Shown here piece by piece: positions 1 through 6,401 of a stretch of DNA of 13,947 nucleotides; within the stretch, counting starts at the first letter, position 1; each line of letters starts with the position of its first letter. Under the pieces are notes generated by a model, which saw nothing but the letters and a program-made list of their open reading frames with translations, did not search any database and was not told where the DNA came from. Position numbers and translations under genes: made by a program. The DNA comes from an uncultured Prosthecobacter sp. Lineage in GTDB: Bacteria > Verrucomicrobiota > Verrucomicrobiia > Verrucomicrobiales > Verrucomicrobiaceae. Location of the stretch: contig CALDGV010000833.1 in assembly GCA_937941745.1 (NCBI GenBank), positions 1-13,947 of the forward strand, read 5' to 3'.

Positions 1-570
1 GAGATCGATCATCTCCTCCTCACGAAGGCTGTTCAGCCAGTCCAGATCCGCATCAGGCTCTGCAGACACCTGCACAAAATCTTCATCCGGCAGGCGGAAG
101 TAGCGGGTGGGGCGCTGCTCACTCTGCGTGTAGAACTGCTCCACGGCGCGCAGCATGTCGAGCCCAGCAAACTCAATCATGCTCTGCCTCGAGGGATGAT
201 GAAGGCGGGACAGTTGTGCGATGATCAATGAGCGGCCCATGTCCTTGACGTCATCCATGAAAAGCCGTCCGGTGATGCTGCACTCCGGGTGCCCCCCTCC
301 GGTGACAAAGATGTTCAAAAGCGGGTCCTGAACATGAATGGTCCAGGCGCAGCGTTCATCATGCGGGCGAGAAGCCATGTGAAGCGCCATGGCCGCCAGC
401 GAATCCTTGAGCATGCCATCCAGACGTTCCTCATGCTGGATGCCATGCTGCATCAGATGAAGATAATAGTCCATGTAGAGCTCCGTAAAACGCCCGCGGA
501 CAAGCAGGCAATTTCTTCCGCGCACAAAGTAACTGCGAAGCTCGACGAGGGCCAGGTCGGTGTCGGACAT
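1..570 (-). CDS. hslO: Hsp33-family redox chaperone, N-terminal part (cut by left edge)
   Basis: Hsp33 is a cytoplasmic holdase chaperone activated by oxidation. An open frame begins at the ATG at 570 and stays open for 190 codons to the window edge. The fold is recognisable from order and motifs. Residues 14-20 (YFVRGRN) match the family's N-terminal F-V-R-G segment, residues about 76-104 match the central beta-sheet region, and QSEQRPTR at 149-156 matches the hallmark SEQLPTR helix, followed by a linker-like segment to 190. The Cys-rich zinc domain that senses oxidation would lie beyond the left edge, so its cysteines cannot be checked. The sequence is divergent from the E. coli protein and the linker after QSEQRPTR looks short. 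It lies 86 bases downstream of the DUF1080 gene on the same strand. No Shine-Dalgarno motif is visible. Family assignment is by memory of the motif, not a search. Confidence 0.72.
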   Translation of the reverse strand, partial: MSDTDLALVELRSYFVRGRNCLLVRGRFTELYMDYYLHLMQHGIQHEERLDGMLKDSLAAMALHMASRPHDERCAWTIHVQDPLLNIFVTGGGHPECSITGRLFMDDVKDMGRSLIIAQLSRLHHPSRQSMIEFAGLDMLRAVEQFYTQSEQRPTRYFRLPDEDFVQVSAEPDADLDWLNSLREEEMIDL

Positions 571-593
571 AATGTCTGGAGGTGCTTGAAGCC

Positions 594-643
594 TTGAAAA
601 CAAGAAGGGCGGAAGAAGGCGTTCACACAACCTCCCTCCGCCC
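594..643 (-). terminator. Possible intrinsic terminator after the DUF1080 gene
   Basis: Read on the minus strand, GGGCGGA (complement of 637-643) can pair with TCCGCCC (complement of 607-613) across a 23-base loop, followed by a T-rich run (TTCTTGTTTT). It lies just past the DUF1080 stop codon. The large loop makes this weak; it could equally be chance in GC-rich DNA. Confidence 0.35.
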
Positions 644-656
644 CTGGACTCAATCA

Positions 657-1355
657 TTAGAGGGCTTTGATGAAGATGTCCTTGTAGAAGGTGACGCTCT
701 TCGGGTCGTGCCCCTGAATGGCAATGGTGCCCTCAGAAAGCTTGCGGCCGGGCATGTTTTTCAACTCCTTGGCGGGATCCCATCCCTCAGGCTCAGTGAA
801 GTCCACCGTGGTCTGGCCATTCACTTGGAGCGTGATGTGCCTGCCTTCAACCCGGATGACATAGTCGAACCACTCATTATCCTTGCTTGGAGCCGCAGGG
901 ACCTTGATGTGCTTGCCACCTTCAGGCTCCTTATGTCCGGGCTGGAGGGCGAGAATGTTGATCACACCGTAAAGGCTGCCGGTCTTCTTGGGATCGGTAT
1001 GCGTGCTGTTTACCTGGCACTCGTAGCCGGCATCAGGCCAGCCTTTCTCCTGATACTTGGTGTGGAAATACACGCCGCTGTTGCCTCCGGTGGTGGTCTT
1101 CACCTTCAGCTTGAGCTCGAAGTTCTTGAAGCTGGCCTTGCCATCCTGCCCGACGTAAAAAAGATGGGCACGTCCGCCGGCGACTTTCAGCTCGCCATTT
1201 TCGACCGTGAAAACACCGGGAACCTCGTCATTGGACTTCCAGCCGGAAAGGTCCTTGCCGTTGAAGAGAGAGATGTAGCCATCGTTGTCCGCAGCTGGAG
1301 CTGCGGCTGTAAACAAAGTGGCCGCGAGGGCCAGAATGAAGTGGTTGCGTTTCAT
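657..1355 (-). CDS. Secreted DUF1080 / 3-keto-disaccharide hydrolase-like protein
   Basis: A 232-residue exported protein of the DUF1080 family (PF06439), a concanavalin-like beta-sandwich; characterised members hydrolyse 3-keto-glycosides. Residues 1-22 form a signal peptide (MKRNHF, hydrophobic core, then AAAPAA). The mature protein opens with the family signature LFNGKDLSGWK (30-40). Later family blocks are NSGVYFHTK (92-100), GYECQVN (110-116), a DNEWFDYVIRVEG segment (159-171) and a final strand GTIAIQGH (209-216). The open frame extends upstream to 1556, but the signal peptide places the start at 1355; upstream residues look like translated non-coding sequence. There is no Shine-Dalgarno motif, only a pyrimidine-rich CCGCCTCCTCC directly before ATG. 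DUF1080 proteins are greatly expanded in Verrucomicrobia and Planctomycetes, which supports the taxonomic guess. The specific substrate is unknown. Confidence 0.93.
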   Translation of the reverse strand: MKRNHFILALAATLFTAAAPAADNDGYISLFNGKDLSGWKSNDEVPGVFTVENGELKVAGGRAHLFYVGQDGKASFKNFELKLKVKTTTGGNSGVYFHTKYQEKGWPDAGYECQVNSTHTDPKKTGSLYGVINILALQPGHKEPEGGKHIKVPAAPSKDNEWFDYVIRVEGRHITLQVNGQTTVDFTEPEGWDPAKELKNMPGRKLSEGTIAIQGHDPKSVTFYKDIFIKAL

Positions 1356-1544
1356 GGAGGAGGCGGATTTACATGGGAAGAGAGCCTTGTCCACCGGGGA
1401 CGATGGACCGGAGCCGCATGGGCCAGGGTGCCCCAGGAGGCCTGATTGCCTCAAAGCCATCGGAATCCGCCCTTGATTCGATTCGGGAAGGTGCCACTCT
1501 CCGGGCCGTTTTTTCCGCAATAACCAACTCAACCTCATCAGACC
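1356..1544. other. Divergent intergenic region
   Basis: This 189-base gap lies between the DUF1080 gene and the basic-protein gene, which point away from each other, so promoters for both are expected here. I see no convincing -35/-10 pair on either strand, no clear operator palindrome and no RNA gene. A T6 run near 1510 has no stable hairpin before it. Confidence 0.5.
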
Positions 1545-1769
1545 ATGGGCCAGCAACTCAACAAAATCATCAAGCGTCGCCGCCGTAAGGCTTACCTTGC
1601 CCGCAAGAAAGCCCTCGCCAAGTCCGGCGCCAGCCGCAAAGCTGCCAGCAAAAGCGCTCCCAAAGCTGCTGCCAAGAAGACGGCCGCCAAGAAGCCCGCT
1701 GTGAAGAAGGCCGCCAAGCCTGCCGCCGCTCCGGTTGTTGAAGCTGCTGAGACCGCTGCCGCTGAATGA
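1545..1769 (+). CDS. Small Lys/Ala-rich basic protein, histone-H1-like tail
   Basis: A 74-residue protein with 16 Lys, 6 Arg and 24 Ala; the only acidic residues are three Glu in the last nine positions. It has two parts. Residues 1-26 are a strongly basic head that looks helical, with the core KRRRRKAYLARKKA at 10-23. Residues 27-63 are a low-complexity tail in which KK pairs fall every five residues (44-45, 49-50, 54-55) within a KKxAx-type pattern, as in histone H1 C-termini and bacterial H1-like proteins. It probably binds DNA or RNA. Its place just upstream of rpsP raises the alternative of a ribosome-associated protein, since the head resembles very small basic ribosomal proteins in composition. 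I do not recognise a named family. Start: the first ATG in frame, with no Shine-Dalgarno motif. The coding case rests on composition and two-part structure, not homology. Confidence 0.75.
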   Translation: MGQQLNKIIKRRRRKAYLARKKALAKSGASRKAASKSAPKAAAKKTAAKKPAVKKAAKPAAAPVVEAAETAAAE

Positions 1770-1798
1770 TCCACTTGGGAGCGTTCACCAGATTGACA

Positions 1799-1827
1799 GG
1801 AGGCTTTATGGATACTCTATAGCCTCC
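1799..1827 (+). promoter_or_regulatory. Hairpin in the rpsP leader, enclosing a perfect SD and mini-ORF
   Basis: GGAGGCT at 1799-1805 pairs perfectly with AGCCTCC at 1821-1827. The 5' arm contains AGGAGG (1798-1803), the only perfect Shine-Dalgarno sequence noticed near a possible start in this window. Four bases later comes ATG at 1808, opening a four-codon frame (Met-Asp-Thr-Leu-stop, ending 1822). A TTGACA at 1793-1798 directly precedes the stem. Smaller stems follow at 1830-1842 (CTTC/GAAG), 1844-1860 (TTGGG/CCCAA) and 1868-1879 (CTTGA/TCAAG). The hairpin could end transcription of the basic-protein gene, although no T-run follows, or act as a leader controlling rpsP. The role is inference. 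Confidence 0.4.
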
Positions 1828-1931
1828 AGCTTCTGAATGAAGATTGGGAAAATCCCCCAAAATACGGCTTGATTTCAAGGTCTTCGCCCCCACTATCTGC
1901 CTCCCACAAAACTCCCCCTTATTCACAAATC

Positions 1932-2183
1932 ATGGCTGTTGTTCTCCGTCTTCGTCAGGAAGGTGCCCACGGGCGCCACGTGTATCGCGTTGTTGCCGCT
2001 GATCAGCGCTTCAAGCGTGATGGCCGCTTCCTGGAAATCCTGGGCAGCTACAATCCCGCCGCGGAAAAGGGCAAAGCGACTCTCGATCTCGCCAAAGTGG
2101 ATGCCTGGATTTCCAAAGGCGCCCAACCCACCGCTACGGTGAAGAGCCTGATCAAGAATGCTCGCATCGCCGCCGCGAAGTAA
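1932..2183 (+). CDS. rpsP: 30S ribosomal protein bS16
   Basis: Ribosomal protein bS16 binds 16S rRNA and aids assembly of the 30S subunit. The 83-residue length is normal for the family. The N-terminal strand VVLRLRQEG (3-11), the Y-R-V-V-A-A-D segment (18-24), the signature RDGRFLEILGSYNP (29-42) and the later segment LDLAKVDAWISKGAQPT (51-67) all fit bS16. The ATG at 1932 is chosen because it gives the conserved N-terminus (Met-Ala-Val-Val-Leu); the frame is open back to 1869 without family similarity. The start lacks a Shine-Dalgarno motif. It is preceded by a 162-base leader rich in small hairpins and followed within 30 bases by a strong terminator, so it may be transcribed largely on its own, with read-through into khpA. 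Confidence 0.97.
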   Translation: MAVVLRLRQEGAHGRHVYRVVAADQRFKRDGRFLEILGSYNPAAEKGKATLDLAKVDAWISKGAQPTATVKSLIKNARIAAAK

Positions 2184-2208
2184 GCCCTCCTGTCTCAAAC
2201 CTTTTTGG

Positions 2209-2246
2209 AAGCCGCCGGTTGACGTGTCACCCGGCGGCTTTTCTTT
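2209..2246 (+). terminator. Intrinsic terminator after rpsP
   Basis: AAGCCGCCGG (2209-2218) pairs perfectly with CCGGCGGCTT (2231-2240). Within the loop, TGAC and GTCA can extend the stem. It is followed by a T-rich tract, TTTTCTTT, through 2246. It begins 26 bases after the rpsP stop codon. It probably lowers or uncouples expression of khpA and the genes beyond. Confidence 0.82.
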
Positions 2247-2278
2247 GGTCGCAACTCTACCAAAACTCCCCACCTCCT

Positions 2279-2632
2279 ATGGACGCTCCTGAAGCTCTTC
2301 GTGAATTCCTGGCTTATGTCATCGCCAATCTGATCGATCATCCGCAGCAGGCCAGCATCGCCGTTGGTCGCAGCAGTTCAGGCGCCATCGTTTACCGCAT
2401 TCAACTGGCACCACAGGATGTCCGGCAGGTGATCGGCAAAAACGGCCTGACCGTGAGTTCGATTCGCTCCCTGCTCAACACGGCGGCGGAAAAGCATGGA
2501 TTGAAGGTCAGCCTGCGCGTCGGTGCCGCCCGCGATCTGGAGCAGGAAGAAACGCCCGAACAGGAGCAGGCCCGCGAAGCCAGCCTGGCTGCAGGGGATG
2601 AACCTGCGCCTTCACCACCTGCCGGCATCTGA
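2279..2632 (+). CDS. khpA: KH-domain RNA-binding protein, KhpA-like
   Basis: A cytoplasmic RNA-binding protein of the KhpA (YlqC) type, known from other bacteria to bind RNA together with KhpB/Jag. Residues 1-82 carry one type II KH domain. The GxxG RNA-contact loop is G53-K54-N55-G56 in VIGKNGLTVSSIRSLL (51-66), and KVSLRV (76-81) forms the last strand. The N-terminus (LREFLAYVIANLIDHP, 7-22) is typical of the family. At 117 residues it is longer than the usual 75-80, because of a Glu/Pro/Ala-rich acidic tail (88-117) that is probably disordered. Location right after rpsP is the classic setting for this gene. The start at 2279 was chosen as the first ATG before the conserved domain; upstream in-frame codons overlap the rpsP terminator. 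The gap to the following peptidase gene is only 30 bases. Confidence 0.9.
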   Translation: MDAPEALREFLAYVIANLIDHPQQASIAVGRSSSGAIVYRIQLAPQDVRQVIGKNGLTVSSIRSLLNTAAEKHGLKVSLRVGAARDLEQEETPEQEQAREASLAAGDEPAPSPPAGI

Positions 2633-2662
2633 CGTTTTAGACACCTGCCCTCCTTTCTCATC

Positions 2663-3994
2663 ATGTCTGCACTCGAAGACCTCCTGACCTGCCTGCGCTT
2701 TCCCAGCGTCTCCACCGACTCCAAACACCGTTCCGACGTTCGTGCCTGCGCTGAATGGCTGAAATCCAAGCTCAGCGGCATGGGACTGACGGCTGAACTG
2801 CACGAGACTCCAGGGCATCCGATTTTGGTCGCTAAAAACAAACGCCTGCCAGGCCGCCGCACCGTTCTTCTGTATGGCCACTACGATGTGCAGCCTGCGG
2901 AGCCTTTGAATGAGTGGCTCTCTCCTGCCTTCGAACCCACTCTTCGGGATGGCCGGATCTACTGCCGGGGTGCCACCGACAACAAGGGACAGCTCATCGC
3001 CCATGTGTCCGGGCTGGCGGAAACGCTTTCACGTGAAGGCGATCTTCCGGTCAACCTCACCATCCTCTTTGAAGGTGAGGAGGAGATCGGCAGTCCGAAC
3101 CTCAAACCTTTTCTTGAGGCCCACCGCGAGGAACTGGCCTGCGACGTGGTGGCCATCTCCGACACCGGCATGGTGGGCGAAGGCATCGGTACTTTCACCT
3201 ACGGCCTGCGTGGCATTGCCTGCATGGAGGTCAAGGTTCACGGGCCTTCCATCGACCTCCACTCCGGCATTTTTGGCGGCGCAGTGGCAAATCCTGTGAC
3301 CATGGCAGCACGCCTTGTGGCCAGCCTGCACGATGAAGAAGGACGTGTGGCCATCCCCGGCTTCTATGATGGCGTGCGTGATCTCCAGCCCTGGGAGAGA
3401 AGCTCCTGGGCAGAGCTTGGAGATGGTGATGCCGAAACTCTTTCGCTCACAGGCTCCCCCGCCCTCTTTGGAGAGCCGGGCTACACCGAACGCGAGCGCC
3501 GCTGGGCACGGCCGACGGCCGAAGTCAACGGCATCGGCGGCGGCTACCAAGGAGAGGGCTCAAAGACCGTCATCGCCCGCGAAGCCTTCTTCAAACTCAG
3601 CTTCCGCCTGGTGCCGGATCAAGATCCCGCTCGAATCCTCGACCTCGCTGAAGCCTATCTGCGTGCAAAGGCTCCACCTTCCGTGCGTCTGGAGATCAAA
3701 CGCGGTCACACAGGCATGGCCTACCTCATGGACCCTCATTCCCCCCTTGGGAAAGCCGCCCAGAGAGCCTTGGAGACCACGTTCCCAGGTGGCAAGATCG
3801 CCCTTATCCGCGAAGGGGGCAGCATTCCGATCGTGCAAGCCTTCAAGGATGTCCTCAAGGCTGACACCCTTCTCCTCGGTCTTGCCCTGCCAGACTGTCA
3901 GGCACACGCCCCCAACGAGAACTTCCCCGTCGCCAACCTCGAAGCCGGCATCCGGCTCAATCAAGCCCTTCTGCGCGAACTCGCCGCCTGCTAA
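2663..3994 (+). CDS. M20 family metallopeptidase (dipeptidase-like)
   Basis: A 443-residue cytosolic di-zinc peptidase of the M20 (ArgE/DapE/carnosinase) family, which cleaves dipeptides or N-acyl amino acids. All expected ligand motifs are visible. YGHYDVQP (71-78) gives the first metal His73 and catalytic Asp75; RGATDNKGQ (102-110) gives bridging Asp106; EGEEEIGS (137-144) gives catalytic Glu140 and metal Glu141; SDTG (166-169) gives Asp167; and HAPNENF near the C-terminus gives the final metal His415. The lid domain with His200 (DLHSGIFGG) lies between, as in carnosinase-type members. Length and motif spacing fit the non-specific dipeptidase branch (CNDP2/PepV-like) better than DapE. It lies 30 bases after khpA and 14 before the HAD gene, so it is probably in one transcript with them. 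No signal peptide. The exact substrate cannot be told. Confidence 0.94.
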   Translation: MSALEDLLTCLRFPSVSTDSKHRSDVRACAEWLKSKLSGMGLTAELHETPGHPILVAKNKRLPGRRTVLLYGHYDVQPAEPLNEWLSPAFEPTLRDGRIYCRGATDNKGQLIAHVSGLAETLSREGDLPVNLTILFEGEEEIGSPNLKPFLEAHREELACDVVAISDTGMVGEGIGTFTYGLRGIACMEVKVHGPSIDLHSGIFGGAVANPVTMAARLVASLHDEEGRVAIPGFYDGVRDLQPWERSSWAELGDGDAETLSLTGSPALFGEPGYTERERRWARPTAEVNGIGGGYQGEGSKTVIAREAFFKLSFRLVPDQDPARILDLAEAYLRAKAPPSVRLEIKRGHTGMAYLMDPHSPLGKAAQRALETTFPGGKIALIREGGSIPIVQAFKDVLKADTLLLGLALPDCQAHAPNENFPVANLEAGIRLNQALLRELAAC

Positions 3995-4008
3995 GGCCCA
4001 CCTGCCCC

Positions 4009-4674
4009 ATGCCCGCCCCCATCCGCGCCGTCATTTTCGACTTCGACGGCCTTGTCGTTGACACAGAAAGCACTGGCTACCTCACTTGGAAGGAAATCTT
4101 CGACCAGCACGGACATCACCTGCCCGTCGAGCGCTATGCGCAGGTCGTTGGAACTGACTTCAACACTTCGTCCTACGACCCACGCCGTGATCTCGAACAG
4201 CTCACAGGCATGCAATTTGACTGGGATGATGTCGAAGTCAGGCGTCGCGAACGTGAAAGCGTGCTGCGCCAGAGCCTGCAAACCCTTCCTGGCGTTCGCG
4301 ACCGCCTCCATGAGGCACGTTCTCTGGGCCTTGCCACCGCCATCGCCAGCAGCAGCCCGCGCTGGTGGATTGATTCATGGATGGATCAGCTCCTGCTGCG
4401 CGATCACTTCGATCATTTTTCGACCGTGGATGACACCGGCAAGGTCAAACCTGATCCGAGCCTCTTCCTGCATGCGGCAGAAAATCTTGGGGTTGCCCCA
4501 GACGAGGTGGTGATCTTTGAGGACTCCCTCAACGGCCTGCGCGCGGCGCTGGCTGCGGGCATGCGCTGCATCGTCTCGCCGGGCCCGATGACTCGTCATC
4601 TTGATTTCTCGGGTGCCTGGCAGCAGGTCGAGTCCCTGGCTGAAGTTTCACTTCGAAGCCTGCTGGAGGCCTAG
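4009..4674 (+). CDS. HAD-superfamily hydrolase, beta-phosphoglucomutase/phosphatase-like
   Basis: A 221-residue cytosolic HAD enzyme with the four classical motifs. Motif I is DFDGLVVDTE (11-20; nucleophile Asp11, acid/base Asp13). Motif II is ASSSP (113-117; Ser114). Motif III is KVKPDP (145-150; Lys147). Motif IV is FEDSLNGLRAA (170-180; Glu171 and Asp172). The helical cap inserted between motifs I and II (about 20-90) places it in subfamily IA, with phosphoglycolate phosphatases, sugar-phosphate phosphatases and beta-phosphoglucomutases. The DFDGxxxDTE form is common in the last two groups. The N-terminus is complete. It sits 14 bases after the M20 gene with no terminator between. Its stop codon lies in the three-base loop of a possible hairpin. 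Substrate unknown. Confidence 0.92.
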   Translation: MPAPIRAVIFDFDGLVVDTESTGYLTWKEIFDQHGHHLPVERYAQVVGTDFNTSSYDPRRDLEQLTGMQFDWDDVEVRRRERESVLRQSLQTLPGVRDRLHEARSLGLATAIASSSPRWWIDSWMDQLLLRDHFDHFSTVDDTGKVKPDPSLFLHAAENLGVAPDEVVIFEDSLNGLRAALAAGMRCIVSPGPMTRHLDFSGAWQQVESLAEVSLRSLLEA

Positions 4675-4686
4675 GGCTTCTGGCAG
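4660..4686 (+). other. Imperfect hairpin around the HAD stop codon
   Basis: CTGCTGGAGGCC (4660-4671) can pair with GGCTTCTGGCAG (4675-4686) over 12 positions, including three G-T wobbles, leaving the TAG stop codon (4672-4674) as the loop. No T-run follows, so it is a poor intrinsic terminator. It may mark the end of the khpA-M20-HAD transcript or be chance. Confidence 0.28.
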
Positions 4687-4782
4687 GGAAGTCGCGAAGT
4701 TGCGGGTATTGGTCACTGGGGGAAACCATGCAGGCTGCGTTGTCGCAGCAGCGTTCGTCTCCCAGCTTCCTCTACCTTTCTC

Positions 4783-5595
4783 ATGCCCAAACTCCGCCCT
4801 TCCCGCATCCTCCGAGAGCTTCGCGCCGGTCAGAACAGCACTGTTTTGAAGCTCAACATGAACGACCCGCGCATCGTCGAACTCGCGGGCCTCGCAGGAG
4901 CCAGCGCCGTCTGGCTCTGCAACGAGCATGTGCCCAATGACTGGCTGAATCTGGAGCATCAGGTGCGCGCCGCAAAGCTCTATGACATGGACACCATCGT
5001 CCGGGTCAACAAAGGCGGCTACAGCGAGTATGTGAAGCCCTTCGAATGCGATGCCACAGGCATCATGGTGCCGCACGTCACCAGCGCCGACGAGGCTCGC
5101 CATGTGGTGGACATGGTCCGCTGCCGCCCCTTGGGCAGCAAGGCGCTTGATGCCGGCAACATGGACGGGCTCTTCTGCCAGGTGCCGCTGGCGGAATACG
5201 CCCACCACTGCAACCACGAGAAGTTCATCATCCTTCAGATCGAAAGTCCGGAAGCCCTGGAGAAGGTCGATGAAATCGCGGCCGTGCCGGGTTTTGACAT
5301 GCTGCTCTTTGGAGCGGGAGATTTCAGCCACCGCATTGGCAAGCTTGGGCAGGCCACCGATCCAGAAGTCGTGGCCGCGCGCAAGAAAGTGGCGGCCGCA
5401 GCCCTCAAGCACGGCAAGTACCCTGCCGTAGCCTCGCTCTACGGTCAGAAGGCCGAGGTCCTGGCGGAAGGAACACGCGTCTTCACCCTTGGTGCGGATG
5501 TGCTGGAACTTGGCAACGCCTTTAAAAAGCTGGTCAGCGACTTCGGCGGAGAGGCTGCCGCCACCCAGAGCGATTCCATCTACCAATCCAAATGA
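4783..5595 (+). CDS. HpcH/HpaI-type (class II) aldolase
   Basis: A 270-residue member of the HpcH/HpaI family (PF03328), metal-dependent aldolases that split 2-keto-hydroxy acids to pyruvate plus an aldehyde; relatives act on 4-hydroxy-2-oxo-heptanedioate and 2-keto-3-deoxy sugar acids. Alignment by eye to E. coli HpaI finds the active-site set: His49 (NEHVPND, 47-53), Arg74 (TIVRVNKG, 71-78), Glu154 (LQIESPEAL, 151-159) and metal-binding Asp180 (FGAGDFS, 176-182). VPHVTSADEAR (96-106) is also a family block. The ATG at 4783 gives a normal N-terminus (RILRELRAG) and no Shine-Dalgarno motif, only CTACCTTTCTC before it. It overlaps the following dehydrogenase gene by four bases (ATGA) and probably shares a transcript with that gene and the symporter. 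The substrate is unknown; a sugar-acid role is inferred from neighbours. Confidence 0.92.
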   Translation: MPKLRPSRILRELRAGQNSTVLKLNMNDPRIVELAGLAGASAVWLCNEHVPNDWLNLEHQVRAAKLYDMDTIVRVNKGGYSEYVKPFECDATGIMVPHVTSADEARHVVDMVRCRPLGSKALDAGNMDGLFCQVPLAEYAHHCNHEKFIILQIESPEALEKVDEIAAVPGFDMLLFGAGDFSHRIGKLGQATDPEVVAARKKVAAAALKHGKYPAVASLYGQKAEVLAEGTRVFTLGADVLELGNAFKKLVSDFGGEAAATQSDSIYQSK

Positions 5596-6377
5596 GGGCC
5601 ATGACCACCGATCTCTTCTCCCTCCAAAACAAGACCATTCTCCTTACCGGCGGAGCCGGGCTCTATGGGCGAGGCCTGGCCGCCATGCTCGCAGCGACTG
5701 GGGCCAACCTGATCCTGGCAGCCCGCGATGTGGCCAAGCTTCAGGCTGTTGCCGAGGAAGAATGCGCGAAAGGCCACCGGGTCACGGCCGAGCAGCTCGA
5801 CCAGGGCGACGAATCATCCATCATGGCCCTGGCAGAGCGCGTTCATGCCCGTTTCGGCCCGCTGGATGGCCTCGTGAACAACGCCGTGCTTCGTCCCATG
5901 AAGGGCGTCAACGGCACGGCAGAGCAGTTTGCCGATTCCATGCGGGTGAACGCCACCGGCGTGATGCTCATGCACCGGCATTTCGGGCAAAAGATGGCAG
6001 AATCAGGACGTGGCAGCATCGTCAACATTGGCAGCATCCAGGGCATGATCGGCCCGAGCTATGAGCTCTATGCCGGCACCAACATCGGCGACCTTCCTCC
6101 CGACTACTTCTTCCACAAGGGAGGCATGGAAAACCTCACGCGCTTTTATGCCGCGCTTTACGGACCCAAGAGCGTCCGGGTGAACTGCCTGGCTCCAGGC
6201 GGCTTTTTCAATCACCAGCCCGAACCTTTCCTCAGCCGCTACTGCGAGCACACCATGCTTGGGCGCATGGCGGACGAGACAGACCTTGGCGGTGCCGTGA
6301 TCTTCCTGTTGAGCGATGCCTCCCGTTACATCACCGGCGTGAACCTGCCTGTGGATGGCGGCTACACTGCCAAATAA
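5592..6377 (+). CDS. Short-chain dehydrogenase/reductase (SDR)
   Basis: A 261-residue NAD(P)-dependent oxidoreductase with a Rossmann fold. Cofactor motif: TGGAGLYG (19-26), which reads as TGxxGxxG rather than the usual classical TGxxxGxG; Arg45 after the second strand (LILAARD) hints at NADP preference. NNA at 96-98, Ser148 (NIGSIQG), Tyr172 and Lys176 (YFFHK) complete the classical Asn-Ser-Tyr-Lys set. The C-terminal ITGVNLPVDGGYTAK block (247-261) is typical. An insertion around 157-171 before the catalytic Tyr recalls SDRs from sugar-modification pathways (PtmA-like). The ATG at 5592 overlaps the aldolase stop as ATGA, suggesting coupled translation; ATG at 5601 is an alternative start, three codons in. 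The symporter gene follows after 24 bases. It probably reduces a keto-acid or oxidises a hydroxy-acid in the same pathway as the aldolase. Confidence 0.92.
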   Translation: MRAMTTDLFSLQNKTILLTGGAGLYGRGLAAMLAATGANLILAARDVAKLQAVAEEECAKGHRVTAEQLDQGDESSIMALAERVHARFGPLDGLVNNAVLRPMKGVNGTAEQFADSMRVNATGVMLMHRHFGQKMAESGRGSIVNIGSIQGMIGPSYELYAGTNIGDLPPDYFFHKGGMENLTRFYAALYGPKSVRVNCLAPGGFFNHQPEPFLSRYCEHTMLGRMADETDLGGAVIFLLSDASRYITGVNLPVDGGYTAK

Positions 6378-6401
6378 CCTCAGCCCCCGACCGCCACGCC
6401 G

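Noticed and set aside
582..1445. A 287-codon plus-strand frame opposite the DUF1080 gene
   Set aside because: The minus strand encodes a clear signal peptide and DUF1080 motifs; the plus-strand product has none.
1356..1556. N-terminal extension of the DUF1080 protein to a start at 1556
   Set aside because: The extension would bury the signal peptide behind 67 unrelated residues and run into the start of the basic-protein gene on the other strand.
1671..1718. DNA tandem repeat in the basic-protein gene
   Set aside because: The 15-base periodicity (gccgccaagaag-like units) follows from the KKxAx protein pattern with Ala/Lys codons; units are imperfect, so it is not listed as a separate DNA repeat.
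1793..1822. A sigma-70-type promoter using TTGACA at 1793-1798
   Set aside because: The -35 is perfect, but no six-base match better than three of six to TATAAT lies at 16-18 bases spacing, so I do not call it a promoter.
4648..5586. A 312-codon minus-strand frame covering the whole aldolase gene
   Set aside because: It mirrors the codon structure of a GC-rich gene. The aldolase frame has all catalytic residues and the antisense product shows no motif.
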